From assembly GCA_012026685.1 (NCBI GenBank), contig VEOY01000121.1, positions 1 through 33,540 on the forward strand: DNA of 33,540 nucleotides, in the 5' to 3' direction. This DNA is from Nitrospirota bacterium (GTDB lineage Bacteria > Nitrospirota > Thermodesulfovibrionia > Thermodesulfovibrionales > UBA6898). Made by a program: the position numbers and the translations under genes. This document shows positions 18,514-28,415 of this stretch, piece after piece; positions within the stretch are counted from its first letter, which is position 1, and each line of letters opens with the position of its first letter. Below the pieces are notes generated by a model that had not been told where the DNA came from, searched no databases, and was given only the letters and a program-made list of their open reading frames with translations.

Positions 18514-19401
18514 ATGGACCTCAAGAAATATCTCAGCGAAAGACGCGACCTCGTAGACGCATTCTTCAGGGAGTACTACAAGAAGCCTCATATTCCCCCT
18601 GTCCTTCAGGAAGCCATGCTCTATTCTCTTTTCGCGGGCGGCAAACGCATCCGGTCAATACTTGCACTTGCGTCCTACGAAGCCTGCGGCGGCGGTCCCT
18701 CGGACATTGTGCCGTATGCTTCGGCCCTTGAGCTGATCCACACCTATTCACTGATACACGATGACCTGCCGTCGATGGATAATGATGACCTGCGGCGGGG
18801 CAAGCCCACAAGCCATAAGGTATACGGGGAGGCCATTGCCATCCTTGCGGGAGACGCTCTTCTGACCGATGCGTTCAGCATATTGTCCGATCTCTCTCTT
18901 TCACCGCGTGTCCATCCGTCAGGCCTGCTTATGGCGCTGAGAGAGGTCGCACGTGCTTCAGGGCTGGACGGCATGGTTGCGGGACAGGTCCAGGATATTC
19001 TTTCAGAGAACGGGGAACCGGACACGGAAACCTTGCGTTTCATCCATACGCACAAAACAGGGGCTCTGCTCCGGGCTTCGGTGCGCATCGCTCCGATCCT
19101 GTTCGGCAGCGATCGGACATCCCTCGATGCCCTGACCCTGTACGGCGATCGCATCGGCCTCGCGTTCCAGGTCATCGACGACATCCTCGACATCGAAGGA
19201 GACACGGAGGAACTCGGCAAGACCGTAGGGTCGGACGAAAAGGTCAATAAAATGACGTATCCGAGCCTGTACGGATTGAAGAAATCTAAAGAGATAGCTG
19301 AGGACCTGATCGCCGACGCGCATGCGGCGCTCTCGGCCTTTTCTTCCGAGGCCGACCCCCTCAGGCGCATAGCTGACTATTTGCTGACGCGGAGGAGCTG
19401 A
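18514..19401 (+). CDS. ispA: Farnesyl/geranylgeranyl diphosphate synthase
   Basis: FAGGKRIRSILALAS, LIHDDLPSMDNDDLRRGKPTSH (first Asp-rich motif), FQVIDDILDIEGD (second). Confidence 0.94.
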   Translation: MDLKKYLSERRDLVDAFFREYYKKPHIPPVLQEAMLYSLFAGGKRIRSILALASYEACGGGPSDIVPYASALELIHTYSLIHDDLPSMDNDDLRRGKPTSHKVYGEAIAILAGDALLTDAFSILSDLSLSPRVHPSGLLMALREVARASGLDGMVAGQVQDILSENGEPDTETLRFIHTHKTGALLRASVRIAPILFGSDRTSLDALTLYGDRIGLAFQVIDDILDIEGDTEELGKTVGSDEKVNKMTYPSLYGLKKSKEIAEDLIADAHAALSAFSSEADPLRRIADYLLTRRS

Positions 19402-21275
19402 TGGTTCTCGATAGAATATCGTCTCCCGATGATCTGAAGAAGCTCGACTCAGATGAGCTGATCGCGCTTGCGGGTGAGCTCAGGTCCCTTATCATAAAAA
19501 CAGTCTCGGCCAATGGCGGTCATCTTGCGTCAAACCTGGGAATTGTCGAACTCACCATCGCTCTTCATTATGTATTTTGCTCCCCTGAGGACAGGATCAT
19601 CTGGGATGTCGGGCACCAGTCATATACCCATAAGGTGCTGACCGGAAGGAAAGACCGATTTCCCTCTATCAGGACCTATAAGGGCCTGTCGGGGTTCCCG
19701 AAGATTGAAGAGTCTCCGCACGATCCCTTCGGGACCGGTCACAGCTCGACATCCATCTCCGCGGCCCTCGGCATCCTTGAAGCCAGGGACAGGCACCATC
19801 AGGATTTCAAGGTGATCGCCGTAATCGGTGACGGGGCGCTTTCCGGCGGGCTGGCATTTGAGGGACTGAACAATGCAGGACACCTGAAAAAGGACCTGAT
19901 CGTCATTCTGAATGACAACGAGATGTCCATATCGCCGAATGTCGGTGCGCTTTCGTCATACATGAACAGGATCCTTACGGACGAGCGCTACCGGAGGTTC
20001 AAAAAAGAAACAAAATCCTTCCTCGAGGGCATTCCCCGGGTCGGCGGTCAGGTGGCAAAAATTGCCCAGAAGGCAGAGGAAACCCTCAAAGGCATGCTGC
20101 TGCCCGGCATGCTCTTTGAAGAACTCGGGTTCGATTATATCGGGCCCATTGACGGGCATAATATCGATCAGCTCATCGAGACCCTGAAGAGGATCAGATC
20201 ATCTGCTTCGCCCACCCTGATCCACGTCATATCGAAAAAAGGCAAGGGATATGAGTTCTCCGAAAAAGACCCGTGCGTGTTCCACGGCATCGGCCCCTTT
20301 GAGGTCGAGACAGGCTCACCCATCAGTTCCGGGGCAGTAAGTTATAGCGCGGCATTCGGCAACTGTCTTTCAGGGCTCGCAGAGAAAGATCCCCGTATCA
20401 TCGCTATCACCGCAGCCATGAAGGAAGGTACAGGACTTGACTGTTTTGCAGAGAGGTTCCCTGACCGCATCTATGATGTCGGCATCGCTGAGCAGCATGC
20501 CGTCACCTTTGCCGCGGGACTTGCTGCCGGCGGTCTCAGGCCCGTGGTTGCCATTTACTCCACGTTCCTGCAGCGCGCATACGACCAGATCGTCCATGAC
20601 GTCTGCCTGCAAAGGCTGCCGGTCGTTTTTGCGGTCGACCGATGCGGCTTTGTCGGAGAGGATGGTCCCACGCACCACGGGGTATTTGATCTATCCTATC
20701 TCAGGCATATCCCGAACCTCACGGTACTCGCCCCCAAGGATACTGATGAACTAACGAGCATGCTTGCATGGGCGCTGGATCATACCGGTCCCTCAGCGAT
20801 CAGATATCCGCGGGGAAGAGCTCCCCTTGCGGGTACGCCTTCATCACCCGTCTCACTGGGGAAGGCCGAACTTCTGAGAGACGGTACCGATATCGTATTC
20901 ATTGCTGCCGGGAATACGGCACTCGCGGCAATGAAAGCTGCAGACCGCCTTGCCGCCGCGGGTATTGAGGCCGCGGTCGTCAATGCGCGTTTTATCAAAC
21001 CCCTGGACCGTGAACTGATCCTGAATGTAACGGCGCGCATCCCCCGGGCCATAACAGTGGAGGAAAATGTTCTTCAGGGGGGATTCGGCAGCGCTGTCCT
21101 GGAATGTCTGAACGAGGCAGGTAAATACCCCCTCCGTTTTCTCAGGGTCGGTATTCCTGATGCATTCATCGAGCAGGGCAGCATGGAACGACTGAGAGAA
21201 ATCTGCGGACTCGATGAAAACGGCCTGTTCGCAACAGCACTTGCCTTTGCACAAGGACCTTCCGCTATCCCGTAG
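19401..21275 (+). CDS. dxs: 1-deoxy-D-xylulose-5-phosphate synthase
   Basis: GGHLASNLGIVELTIALHYVF, IWDVGHQSYTHKVLTGR, VIGDGALSGGLAFEGLNNAG, GPIDGHNIDQLI, IAEQHAVTFAAGLA. TGATG overlap with ispA. Confidence 0.97.
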   Translation: MVLDRISSPDDLKKLDSDELIALAGELRSLIIKTVSANGGHLASNLGIVELTIALHYVFCSPEDRIIWDVGHQSYTHKVLTGRKDRFPSIRTYKGLSGFPKIEESPHDPFGTGHSSTSISAALGILEARDRHHQDFKVIAVIGDGALSGGLAFEGLNNAGHLKKDLIVILNDNEMSISPNVGALSSYMNRILTDERYRRFKKETKSFLEGIPRVGGQVAKIAQKAEETLKGMLLPGMLFEELGFDYIGPIDGHNIDQLIETLKRIRSSASPTLIHVISKKGKGYEFSEKDPCVFHGIGPFEVETGSPISSGAVSYSAAFGNCLSGLAEKDPRIIAITAAMKEGTGLDCFAERFPDRIYDVGIAEQHAVTFAAGLAAGGLRPVVAIYSTFLQRAYDQIVHDVCLQRLPVVFAVDRCGFVGEDGPTHHGVFDLSYLRHIPNLTVLAPKDTDELTSMLAWALDHTGPSAIRYPRGRAPLAGTPSSPVSLGKAELLRDGTDIVFIAAGNTALAAMKAADRLAAAGIEAAVVNARFIKPLDRELILNVTARIPRAITVEENVLQGGFGSAVLECLNEAGKYPLRFLRVGIPDAFIEQGSMERLREICGLDENGLFATALAFAQGPSAIP

Positions 21276-21336
21276 CCCCCTGTCCCTGCAAGTCTTTCTC
21301 TTACATAATTGCTACATAATTCCGTTCCTTTTTCAT

Positions 21337-21342
21337 TATAAT
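21337..21342 (+). promoter_or_regulatory. -10 box (TATAAT) of the tlyA promoter
   Basis: Consensus TATAAT in the 100-bp dxs-tlyA gap, preceded by two 11-bp tandem repeats. Confidence 0.5.
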
Positions 21343-21375
21343 AGACAACAATCGTTTCCAATCAATGCGTGGGGC

Positions 21376-22128
21376 ATGAAAACAAAAGAGAGGCTCGACA
21401 AGGTCATCGTAGACAGGGGAATAGTAAAAAGCAGGGAACGGGCAAGAGCGCTCATTATGGCCGGAAGTGTCCTTGTCGACAACCGAAAGATCACCAAGGC
21501 CGGCATGCTCATCAGCACTGATGCCGAAGTCGTTCTCAAGGAAGACGATATCCCCTATGTCAGCAGGGGGGGCGTAAAGCTTGCAGCTGCCTTGTCCGCG
21601 TTTCATGTCGACCCTTCCGGCAAGATCGTTATGGACATTGGCAGTTCTACCGGTGGGTTCACCGACTGCGTGCTTAAGAAAGGAGCGGCCAGGGTGTATG
21701 CCGTCGATGTCGGCTATGGCCAGCTGGACTGGTCACTGCGGAACGATCCCCGGGTCGTACTCCATGAAAAAACGAATATCCGTTATTTTGGACGGGCCTC
21801 TGTCACGGACACGATCGATCTCATTCTGATAGACGTTTCGTTCATCTCTCTCACCCAGGTACTTCCCCGGGTGCACGATTTTTTGCGTTCTGGCGGCGAC
21901 GTGATAGCCCTCATCAAACCGCAGTTCGAGGTAGGCAGGGAGATGGTGGATAAGGGCGGGATCGTGCGCGACGAGACAAAGAGGCTGTCCGCCGTAACCA
22001 AGATCCGCGAGTTCGCAGAAGCCGCAGACTTTAGCGTGAGGGGAGTCTGTGACTCCCCTATTCCCGGCCAGAAAGGCAACAGGGAATACTTTATGCACAT
22101 CAGGAGAAAAGACCATGGAAGAGCCTAA
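21376..22128 (+). CDS. tlyA: TlyA-family rRNA methyltransferase / hemolysin-like
   Basis: S4 domain MKTKERLDKVIVDRGIVKSRERARALIMAGSVLVDN, YVSRGGVKLAAAL, VMDIGSSTGGFTDCVLKKGAARVYAVDVGYGQLDW. Confidence 0.95.
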   Translation: MKTKERLDKVIVDRGIVKSRERARALIMAGSVLVDNRKITKAGMLISTDAEVVLKEDDIPYVSRGGVKLAAALSAFHVDPSGKIVMDIGSSTGGFTDCVLKKGAARVYAVDVGYGQLDWSLRNDPRVVLHEKTNIRYFGRASVTDTIDLILIDVSFISLTQVLPRVHDFLRSGGDVIALIKPQFEVGREMVDKGGIVRDETKRLSAVTKIREFAEAADFSVRGVCDSPIPGQKGNREYFMHIRRKDHGRA

Positions 22129-22792
22129 GATACTGATCGGCCTTGATCTCTCGGTAGCATCAAAAGATGTCTTGGAGATCCTCATCGATGACGCGTCCGA
22201 TCCGGCTCTTTTTCAGGAGATAGCACGGGCAAACACCGGCAGGCCGGAGATACTCCGGCTGCTCTACGAACATCCCGACACCCCTGAGGATGTCCGGAAC
22301 TCGCTCACAGAAGCGCTTCATGTCCCTGCGCCCTCCTCCACCCAGGTTGCCAAGACAGAGAGACCCCGTGAAGTTCGTGCCCAGAATATCCTGCAGAAGA
22401 TACAGACACTGACCGTTTCAGAGAGGGTGCAGCTCGCGATGAAAGGGGGCAGAGAGGTCAGGGGCATCCTGATAAAGGACACGAACAAAGAGGTCATGCT
22501 CTCCGTGCTTGATAATCAGAAAATAACCGATACCGAGATCGAGATGATAGCCCGAAACCGTTCCATCAGCGATGAAGCGCTCAGGCGGATCGCAAAGAAC
22601 AGGGAGTGGCTCAAGACCTACGCGATCGTGCTCGCGCTGGTGACCAATCCAAAAACTCCACCCGGCATATCGGTCGGGCTGGTAGGCGACCTTAAGACCA
22701 AGGACCTGATCATCCTGGAGCGGAACAAGAATGTTCCGGAAGTGATAAGAAGCGCCGCCAAACGTCTCCTGAGTTCGAGAAAGCCGAAGTGA
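22115..22792 (+). CDS. Hypothetical protein with HEAT/leucine-rich-variant-like helical repeats
   Basis: Overlaps the tlyA 3' end by 14 nt. MEEPKILIGLDLSVASKDVLEILIDDASDPALFQEIARANTGRPEILRLLYEHPDTPEDV.... Repeated helical segments. Confidence 0.75.
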   Translation: MEEPKILIGLDLSVASKDVLEILIDDASDPALFQEIARANTGRPEILRLLYEHPDTPEDVRNSLTEALHVPAPSSTQVAKTERPREVRAQNILQKIQTLTVSERVQLAMKGGREVRGILIKDTNKEVMLSVLDNQKITDTEIEMIARNRSISDEALRRIAKNREWLKTYAIVLALVTNPKTPPGISVGLVGDLKTKDLIILERNKNVPEVIRSAAKRLLSSRKPK

Positions 22793-22843
22793 CCGTTCCC
22801 GGGGAATGTGATGCATAGTTCGCGCAGGATTGCCAGTGCTTAG

Positions 22844-25195
22844 ATGAATCGTTTGATCCGCCGGATATTCAACAGTCTGACGTTCAGGACAATAGCGCCG
22901 ATCGTTGCCATAGCACTGCTGGCATGGATCGGTCTCTATGTTTTCGTGCTCCGTTCAGTCTCCCGGTTCGTCGATGATCAGATACAGGGGTCTTTTGTGG
23001 AGCTGTCACATGATATCTATACGATCTGCGACAGCGAGTTCAAACAGCTGGTCAACACCGGGTCGCTCTCCCAGGAAGAAGCGGTAAGGATCAGGAAGGC
23101 GGTGGCCCTCGGGTCGATCGACGACTTCATGCGGCAGAACAATCTCAAGGGGTCGGTAGTTTCGCAGGGCAAGACCCTTCTCATGACAGAGAACACGACC
23201 GGTGCGTTCATGCAATCAGCGGAAGCCGCCCATTCCACGACGTCCTTTTATTCCTTTACGAGCGGAGATCGTTCCTATTTCGCCTATCATATCAATTTCG
23301 ATCCCTGGGCCTGGAATATTATCATTGTCCGCGACAGAGCTGAATACTCTGCCATTGTCAGCAAGGTACGCATCGCATATGGCGTGACGGGCGCCATCCT
23401 CACGATCGCCACCCTGCTCTTCATCTTTACGTTCAGAAAAAATATACGGGAACCGTTGGACGAACTGCTGACACCCGTCAGGGAGGGGCGCAGGCCGGAC
23501 TACCGCGGCATAACGGAATTCGAATATCTGAGCAGGAATATACGAAATGCCATGGATCTGCATGAGAAGGAAGCGCTATTCCTGAACAATATTTACCACA
23601 TCTCCGTCGTAAAGCGCGGAGAAGACTTTTTTGACGAAGTGACCATGGCAATCGCGCGTCTGTTCGATCTTAACGCATCCATTTCACGGCTCGATCCGGA
23701 CGGCAGGACCGAACGCATTATTTCCCTCTATCTGCAGGGCTCGATAAAAAAGAACTTCACCATTGACCTGAAAGGAACCCCCTGTGAAGACATCGTCACA
23801 GGCAAACATATATATGTCGAAAACACAGGCATTCACAACCGGTTCCCGCATGTCCGGGCTTTTGCTGACACCAAGGCAGAGGCATACATCGGCATGGGCA
23901 TCTTCAACCGAAAAGGAGAGGTCATCGGCATCATCAATGCGTTCGGAAAGGAACGGGAGTTCAGCGATTCGGACGTCAAGGTGCTTCAGACCATAGGCGA
24001 ACTGGTAGCTTCGGAATTTGAACGTATCGATGAAGAGAAGGAAAAGGAGCAGATGCGCGAACAGCTTTTCCAGGCCCATAAGATGGAGGCCATCGGGACG
24101 CTTGCAGGGGGTATCGCGCATGATTTCAATAATATGCTCCAGGGGATCCTCGGCCATGCTTCGCTGATCAAGGCCCAGATGCCGCGAGGTCATGAGCTCT
24201 ATGATTCTGTTGATACGATCGAACATATCGCAGAAAGGGCGGCCCAGCTGACAAAGCAGCTGCTCGGCTTCGCACGGAAGGGAAAGTACCTGAACGAACC
24301 TCTGGCCATTAACGAGGTCGTCCGCAATGTCCTGAAGATCATCTCGAAGACCTTTGACCGCAAGATCGAGATCGTAACAGACCTTGCTGATGATATGCTC
24401 ATCATCGAAGGCGACAGGAGCCAGATCGAGCAGGTCATTATGAACCTCTGTCTCAATGCCCGGGATGCGATGCCTCATGGCGGCAAGCTCGTCATAAGGA
24501 CCCATACTGGCAGAAATATCCCGGGAGACCCGACGCAGACTGTTGCCGCAGGCACGACGGATACTGTCGTGATAGAGATATCCGATACCGGTTTCGGCAT
24601 ATCTGATGATGTAAAGGACCGGATCTTCGAACCGTTCTTCACGACCAAGGAGCTCGGGAAGGGAACAGGTATGGGGCTCGCCATGGTATATGGCGTTGTC
24701 ACCAACCATCACGGCACGATCACGGTACGCAGCAGCGCGGAAAGAGGCACTGCCTTCATTATCACGCTGCCTGCGTATGCGTACGGACTGCCCGAAGATG
24801 ATGACGCTGCTCAGCCGCTCCTGCAGGGAAAGGGGACGATCCTCGTCGTGGACGATGAAGAGTTCATCAGAGGCATTCTCAAGAGCATACTTGAAAAGCT
24901 CGGCTATAACGTTATTCTTGCGTCAAACGGCAGGGAAGCTCTGGACATCTATGCCAGACAGAAAGATCATATCGACCTTGTGATTCTGGACCTTATCATG
25001 CCGGTCATGAACGGCCGGGAGGCCTATGAACAGCTTGTTCACATGAACAGGGATATCAGGATCATCATCGCCTCGGGGCATATGACCGCGGGACAGGCGG
25101 CATTCATCAAGGACAAGACCCGCCACGCCTTCCTTCAGAAACCGTTCAAAATGCATGATATCGCGACGAACGTCAAGGCCCTGCTTTCTGTCTGA
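22844..25195 (+). CDS. Membrane hybrid sensor histidine kinase (extracytoplasmic sensor, GAF-like, HisKA, HATPase_c, receiver)
   Basis: TM near N-terminus and [15 protein letters not shown]-box [24 protein letters not shown]-box [15 protein letters not shown]-box [13 protein letters not shown]-terminal [17 protein letters not shown]...[12 protein letters not shown]. Confidence 0.95.
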   Translation: MNRLIRRIFNSLTFRTIAPIVAIALLAWIGLYVFVLRSVSRFVDDQIQGSFVELSHDIYTICDSEFKQLVNTGSLSQEEAVRIRKAVALGSIDDFMRQNNLKGSVVSQGKTLLMTENTTGAFMQSAEAAHSTTSFYSFTSGDRSYFAYHINFDPWAWNIIIVRDRAEYSAIVSKVRIAYGVTGAILTIATLLFIFTFRKNIREPLDELLTPVREGRRPDYRGITEFEYLSRNIRNAMDLHEKEALFLNNIYHISVVKRGEDFFDEVTMAIARLFDLNASISRLDPDGRTERIISLYLQGSIKKNFTIDLKGTPCEDIVTGKHIYVENTGIHNRFPHVRAFADTKAEAYIGMGIFNRKGEVIGIINAFGKEREFSDSDVKVLQTIGELVASEFERIDEEKEKEQMREQLFQAHKMEAIGTLAGGIAHDFNNMLQGILGHASLIKAQMPRGHELYDSVDTIEHIAERAAQLTKQLLGFARKGKYLNEPLAINEVVRNVLKIISKTFDRKIEIVTDLADDMLIIEGDRSQIEQVIMNLCLNARDAMPHGGKLVIRTHTGRNIPGDPTQTVAAGTTDTVVIEISDTGFGISDDVKDRIFEPFFTTKELGKGTGMGLAMVYGVVTNHHGTITVRSSAERGTAFIITLPAYAYGLPEDDDAAQPLLQGKGTILVVDDEEFIRGILKSILEKLGYNVILASNGREALDIYARQKDHIDLVILDLIMPVMNGREAYEQLVHMNRDIRIIIASGHMTAGQAAFIKDKTRHAFLQKPFKMHDIATNVKALLSV

Positions 25196-25221
25196 TCGCG
25201 CAGGCCGTAACGAAGTTTTTA

Positions 25222-25250
25222 TTGAATTTTTCGGGAAAATGCCGTTTAAT
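25222..25250 (+). promoter_or_regulatory. Sigma70 promoter of the decarboxylase-speE unit
   Basis: TTGAAT (25222-25227), 17-nt spacer, TTTAAT (25245-25250), 24 nt before the ATG at 25274. Confidence 0.6.
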
Positions 25251-25273
25251 AATCTCTCACTTGAGGGCCATAT

Positions 25274-26428
25274 ATGAAACACCGTTTCAGAATTGACAGA
25301 TCTCATACACGCATTACCGCAAAATCCACGATCAGGAAGGCGATCGATTACGTCAGGAACACTGACCTCGAACCGCCGTATCTGCTGATCGACAAGGCAA
25401 AAGTTCGTCAGAAGGTCCACGGCATCGGAAAGAATATCAGGAACGCAGAGGTCTTTTATGCCGTCAAGGCGAACCCGGACGTAGAAGTCCTGAAACTCAT
25501 CAATGGTCAGGGCATCGGGTTCGAGATCGCCTCGGAAGGCGAGCTGAATATCCTTTCTTCCATAGGCGTCTCAAGCGACAGGATCATCACCAGCAATCCC
25601 ATTAAATCGTTCAGGTTCCTGAGAATGGCCGCCGCATCCGGCATTACCTATTTTTCGTACGACTCAGAGGCCGAGGTCCTGAAAATGCGCGAATATGTCC
25701 CTGGAGCGAATGTGTACGTCAGACTTTCAGTTCCCAACGAGGGAAGTGAATGGCCGCTGAGCAAGAAGTTCGCTGTCGAGGTAGACGCGGCAGAGGAACT
25801 CCTCCTGTACGCCCGAAAAAAAGGACTGAACCCGGTCGGCATCACTTTTCATGTCGGTTCCCAATGCACGAACATCTATAACTGGAACGCTGCACTCAAC
25901 AAGGCGAAGGACCTCTGGGACAGGGCGGAGAAGGCCGGCATCAGACTCTCCCTTCTGAACATCGGGGGCGGCTATCCCATCCGCTATACCAAGGACGTTG
26001 TCGGGATCTCGGCCATCGACAAGAACATCAACAAGCTGATCTACGAGAAGTTCCCCAAAAAAATGCGGGTATTTATCGAACCCGGCAGGGCCGTCGTGGG
26101 TGATGCCGGCATCTTCGTCACGCGGGTCATCGGAAAAGCTGTCCGTGGTGACGAAGAGTGGCTCTCCCTGGATGTCGGCGTGTTCAACGGCCTCATGGAG
26201 AGTGTTGGGGGCATTAAATACCGCTATATCGTGGAAGGTCCCGGTGAGATGAGGAAATGGACGCTTGCCGGGCCCAGCTGTGACAGCTTCGATGTGATAG
26301 AAAAGGACGTCCTGCTTCCCGAACCTGCTGTCGGCAGCTATGTGCTCATCCTTTCCAGCGGAGCGTACACCATTTCCTATGCTTCCGAGTTCAACGGCTT
26401 TTCGATACCGAAAACTATCCTGATTTGA
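25274..26428 (+). CDS. Ornithine/lysine decarboxylase-like fold-III PLP enzyme
   Basis: VFYAVKANPDVEVL (PLP Lys), VGSQ, LNIGGGYPI, FIEPGRAVVGDAG, LAGPSCDSFDVI, SSGAYTISYASEFNGF. Confidence 0.9.
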   Translation: MKHRFRIDRSHTRITAKSTIRKAIDYVRNTDLEPPYLLIDKAKVRQKVHGIGKNIRNAEVFYAVKANPDVEVLKLINGQGIGFEIASEGELNILSSIGVSSDRIITSNPIKSFRFLRMAAASGITYFSYDSEAEVLKMREYVPGANVYVRLSVPNEGSEWPLSKKFAVEVDAAEELLLYARKKGLNPVGITFHVGSQCTNIYNWNAALNKAKDLWDRAEKAGIRLSLLNIGGGYPIRYTKDVVGISAIDKNINKLIYEKFPKKMRVFIEPGRAVVGDAGIFVTRVIGKAVRGDEEWLSLDVGVFNGLMESVGGIKYRYIVEGPGEMRKWTLAGPSCDSFDVIEKDVLLPEPAVGSYVLILSSGAYTISYASEFNGFSIPKTILI

Positions 26429-26439
26429 GAGGTGGCACC

Positions 26440-27276
26440 ATGATCAGATTCTTCGAAAAAGACCCCTACGCGCCGATTCAGTACACCTATGAGGTGAGCA
26501 AGGTGCTCTATCATAAACGCAGCAGGTTCCAGGACATCATGGTATTTGAGAACCCCCATTTCGGGAGGGTCCTCGTGCTCGACGGCGTTGTTCAGATCAC
26601 GCAGAGAGACGAGTTCTTCTATCATGAGATGCTGACACACGTGGTCATGAACAGCCACCCTGACCCGAAGAACGTGATCGTGATCGGCGGCGGCGACGGC
26701 GGTACCGTCCGGGAAGTCCTCAAGCACAAATCGGTAGAGAAGGTATATTTCATCGAGATCGACGAAGAGGTCATCAATGTATCGAAAACATATTTCCCGC
26801 GCGTTGCGAGCGGCGTCAGCGATAAACGGGTCGAGATCAAATGCATGGACGGAGCAGAGTTCGTGAAGAACAGGAAGTCCGATATTGACCTGGTAATTGT
26901 CGATTCTACGGATATCATAGGCTTTGCGAAGAGTCTCTTCACCCGGAAGTTCTTCCACTCGATCCGGAATTGCCTTACCCCTGACGGCATGTACGTTTCC
27001 CTCTCGGAATCGCTCCACTTCCACAAGGACATTGTGATCGATGTCCAGAAGACCCTGCGGACCGTGTTTCCGGTCGTTGATCTCTATACGGCCCCCCTGG
27101 CCACGTACGCCGGCAACTGGTGGACCTTCTCGGTCGGGTCCAAACGGTTTGACCCAAGGGAGATCAGGTCAAAACAGACGGTAAGATGCCGGTATTACAG
27201 CGACGAGATCCATGCAAACGCATTCCTGCCGCTTCCCATGTACCGCAAGCTGATGTCAGGAAAACTCGATTGGTAA
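26440..27276 (+). CDS. speE: Spermidine synthase-family aminopropyltransferase
   Basis: VLVLDGVVQITQRDEFFYHEMLTHV, VIGGGDGGTVREVLKH, FIEIDEEVINVSKTYFP, LVIVDSTD. Confidence 0.94.
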   Translation: MIRFFEKDPYAPIQYTYEVSKVLYHKRSRFQDIMVFENPHFGRVLVLDGVVQITQRDEFFYHEMLTHVVMNSHPDPKNVIVIGGGDGGTVREVLKHKSVEKVYFIEIDEEVINVSKTYFPRVASGVSDKRVEIKCMDGAEFVKNRKSDIDLVIVDSTDIIGFAKSLFTRKFFHSIRNCLTPDGMYVSLSESLHFHKDIVIDVQKTLRTVFPVVDLYTAPLATYAGNWWTFSVGSKRFDPREIRSKQTVRCRYYSDEIHANAFLPLPMYRKLMSGKLDW

Positions 27277-27316
27277 AGCATTTAACCTTTTGTTTTATCA
27301 TGATATTTCAATATAC

Positions 27317-27346
27317 TTGACACATTTCGAGTCAACCTGTTAAATT
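27317..27346 (+). promoter_or_regulatory. Sigma70 promoter of the hrcA operon
   Basis: TTGACA (27317-27322) and TAAATT (27341-27346) with an 18-nt spacer, immediately upstream of CIRCE. Confidence 0.75.
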
Positions 27347-27347
27347 A

Positions 27348-27374
27348 TTAGCACTCGAACAAGGAGAGTGCTAA
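27348..27374 (+). promoter_or_regulatory. CIRCE element (HrcA operator)
   Basis: TTAGCACTC-N9-GAGTGCTAA, perfect match to the canonical CIRCE. Confidence 0.99.
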
Positions 27375-27375
27375 T

Positions 27376-28404
27376 TTGCTTGACGATCGCAGTAAACAGA
27401 TTCTGCAGGCCGTAATACAGCTGTATATAAGCTCACCGGGGCCGGTAGGTTCACGGGCCGTCACGAAGAAATTCCCTATCGGCCTGTCCCCTGCCACGAT
27501 CAGGAACATCATGTCTGACCTTGAGGACATGGGATTTCTCCGGCAGCCGCACACGTCCGCAGGACGCGTCCCGACGGATAGCGGATATCGTTATTACGTA
27601 GATGCGCTGGCAGCAGACAGGCCTGATCCGGACACGGAATTTGCGTCAGAGCTGAGCAGGAAGCTTGAACTGATCAGAACAGATGTAAACTCCTTCCTCG
27701 ACAGTGCGTCCCGCATGCTCTCTGAACTGTCGCACTACATAGGCATATCCGTATCACCGAACGCGGGTCAGACAACGCTGAGCAGGATCGAGCTGGTCCC
27801 GTACCGCAAGAACCAGATCGCCGTCATTCTGATCACTGATGAAGCGGTGATACGCAACAGGATCATTTCCGTCGATCAGGAAATGTCCCGTGAAGACCTC
27901 AACCGTCTGGCGGGGTACATCAACGAACGTTTTGGAGGGCATACTCTCGATGACATCCGGAAGACGATCCTTGAGGAGATGGCAGACGAACGCGTACTTT
28001 GTGACGACCTGATCACCGAGGCGATGTCCATATGCAGAAATGTCTTCCCCGTCTCGGAGAGCGACATCTTCATTTCCGGGGTGTCCGAAGCGCTGACACT
28101 TCCTGATTTCTGCGACATCGGAAGGATCCGGGGACTGCTCAGGACCATCGAGGACAAGCATGTCATCCTCAGCCTCCTCGAAAAGATCTCCGAGACTGAC
28201 AGTCCGCAGGTGTTCATCGGCTCGGAAAACCCTCTTGATGAACTGAAGCAGTTCAGCCTGATCGCCGCTCCCTACCGTGAGGGAAGCCGCCCCATAGGCG
28301 CGATAGCCATCATAGGGCCGACGCGGATGAATTATTCACAGGCGATCACGCTGGTCGATATAACAGCGAAATTCATTACGGATATTTTTTCATATTCACG
28401 ATAG
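27376..28404 (+). CDS. hrcA: Heat-inducible transcription repressor HrcA (TTG start)
   Basis: LDDRSKQILQAVIQLYISSPGPVGSRAVTKKFPIGLSPATIRNIMSDLEDMGFLRQPHTSAGRVPTDSGYRYYVD. Confidence 0.97.
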   Translation: MLDDRSKQILQAVIQLYISSPGPVGSRAVTKKFPIGLSPATIRNIMSDLEDMGFLRQPHTSAGRVPTDSGYRYYVDALAADRPDPDTEFASELSRKLELIRTDVNSFLDSASRMLSELSHYIGISVSPNAGQTTLSRIELVPYRKNQIAVILITDEAVIRNRIISVDQEMSREDLNRLAGYINERFGGHTLDDIRKTILEEMADERVLCDDLITEAMSICRNVFPVSESDIFISGVSEALTLPDFCDIGRIRGLLRTIEDKHVILSLLEKISETDSPQVFIGSENPLDELKQFSLIAAPYREGSRPIGAIAIIGPTRMNYSQAITLVDITAKFITDIFSYSR

Positions 28405-28415
28405 GAAGGTGCGCG

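Noticed and set aside
23684-24712. 342-aa antisense ORF within the histidine kinase
   Set aside because: Mirrors a strongly coding sense frame, no recognisable motif and no SD/promoter evidence.
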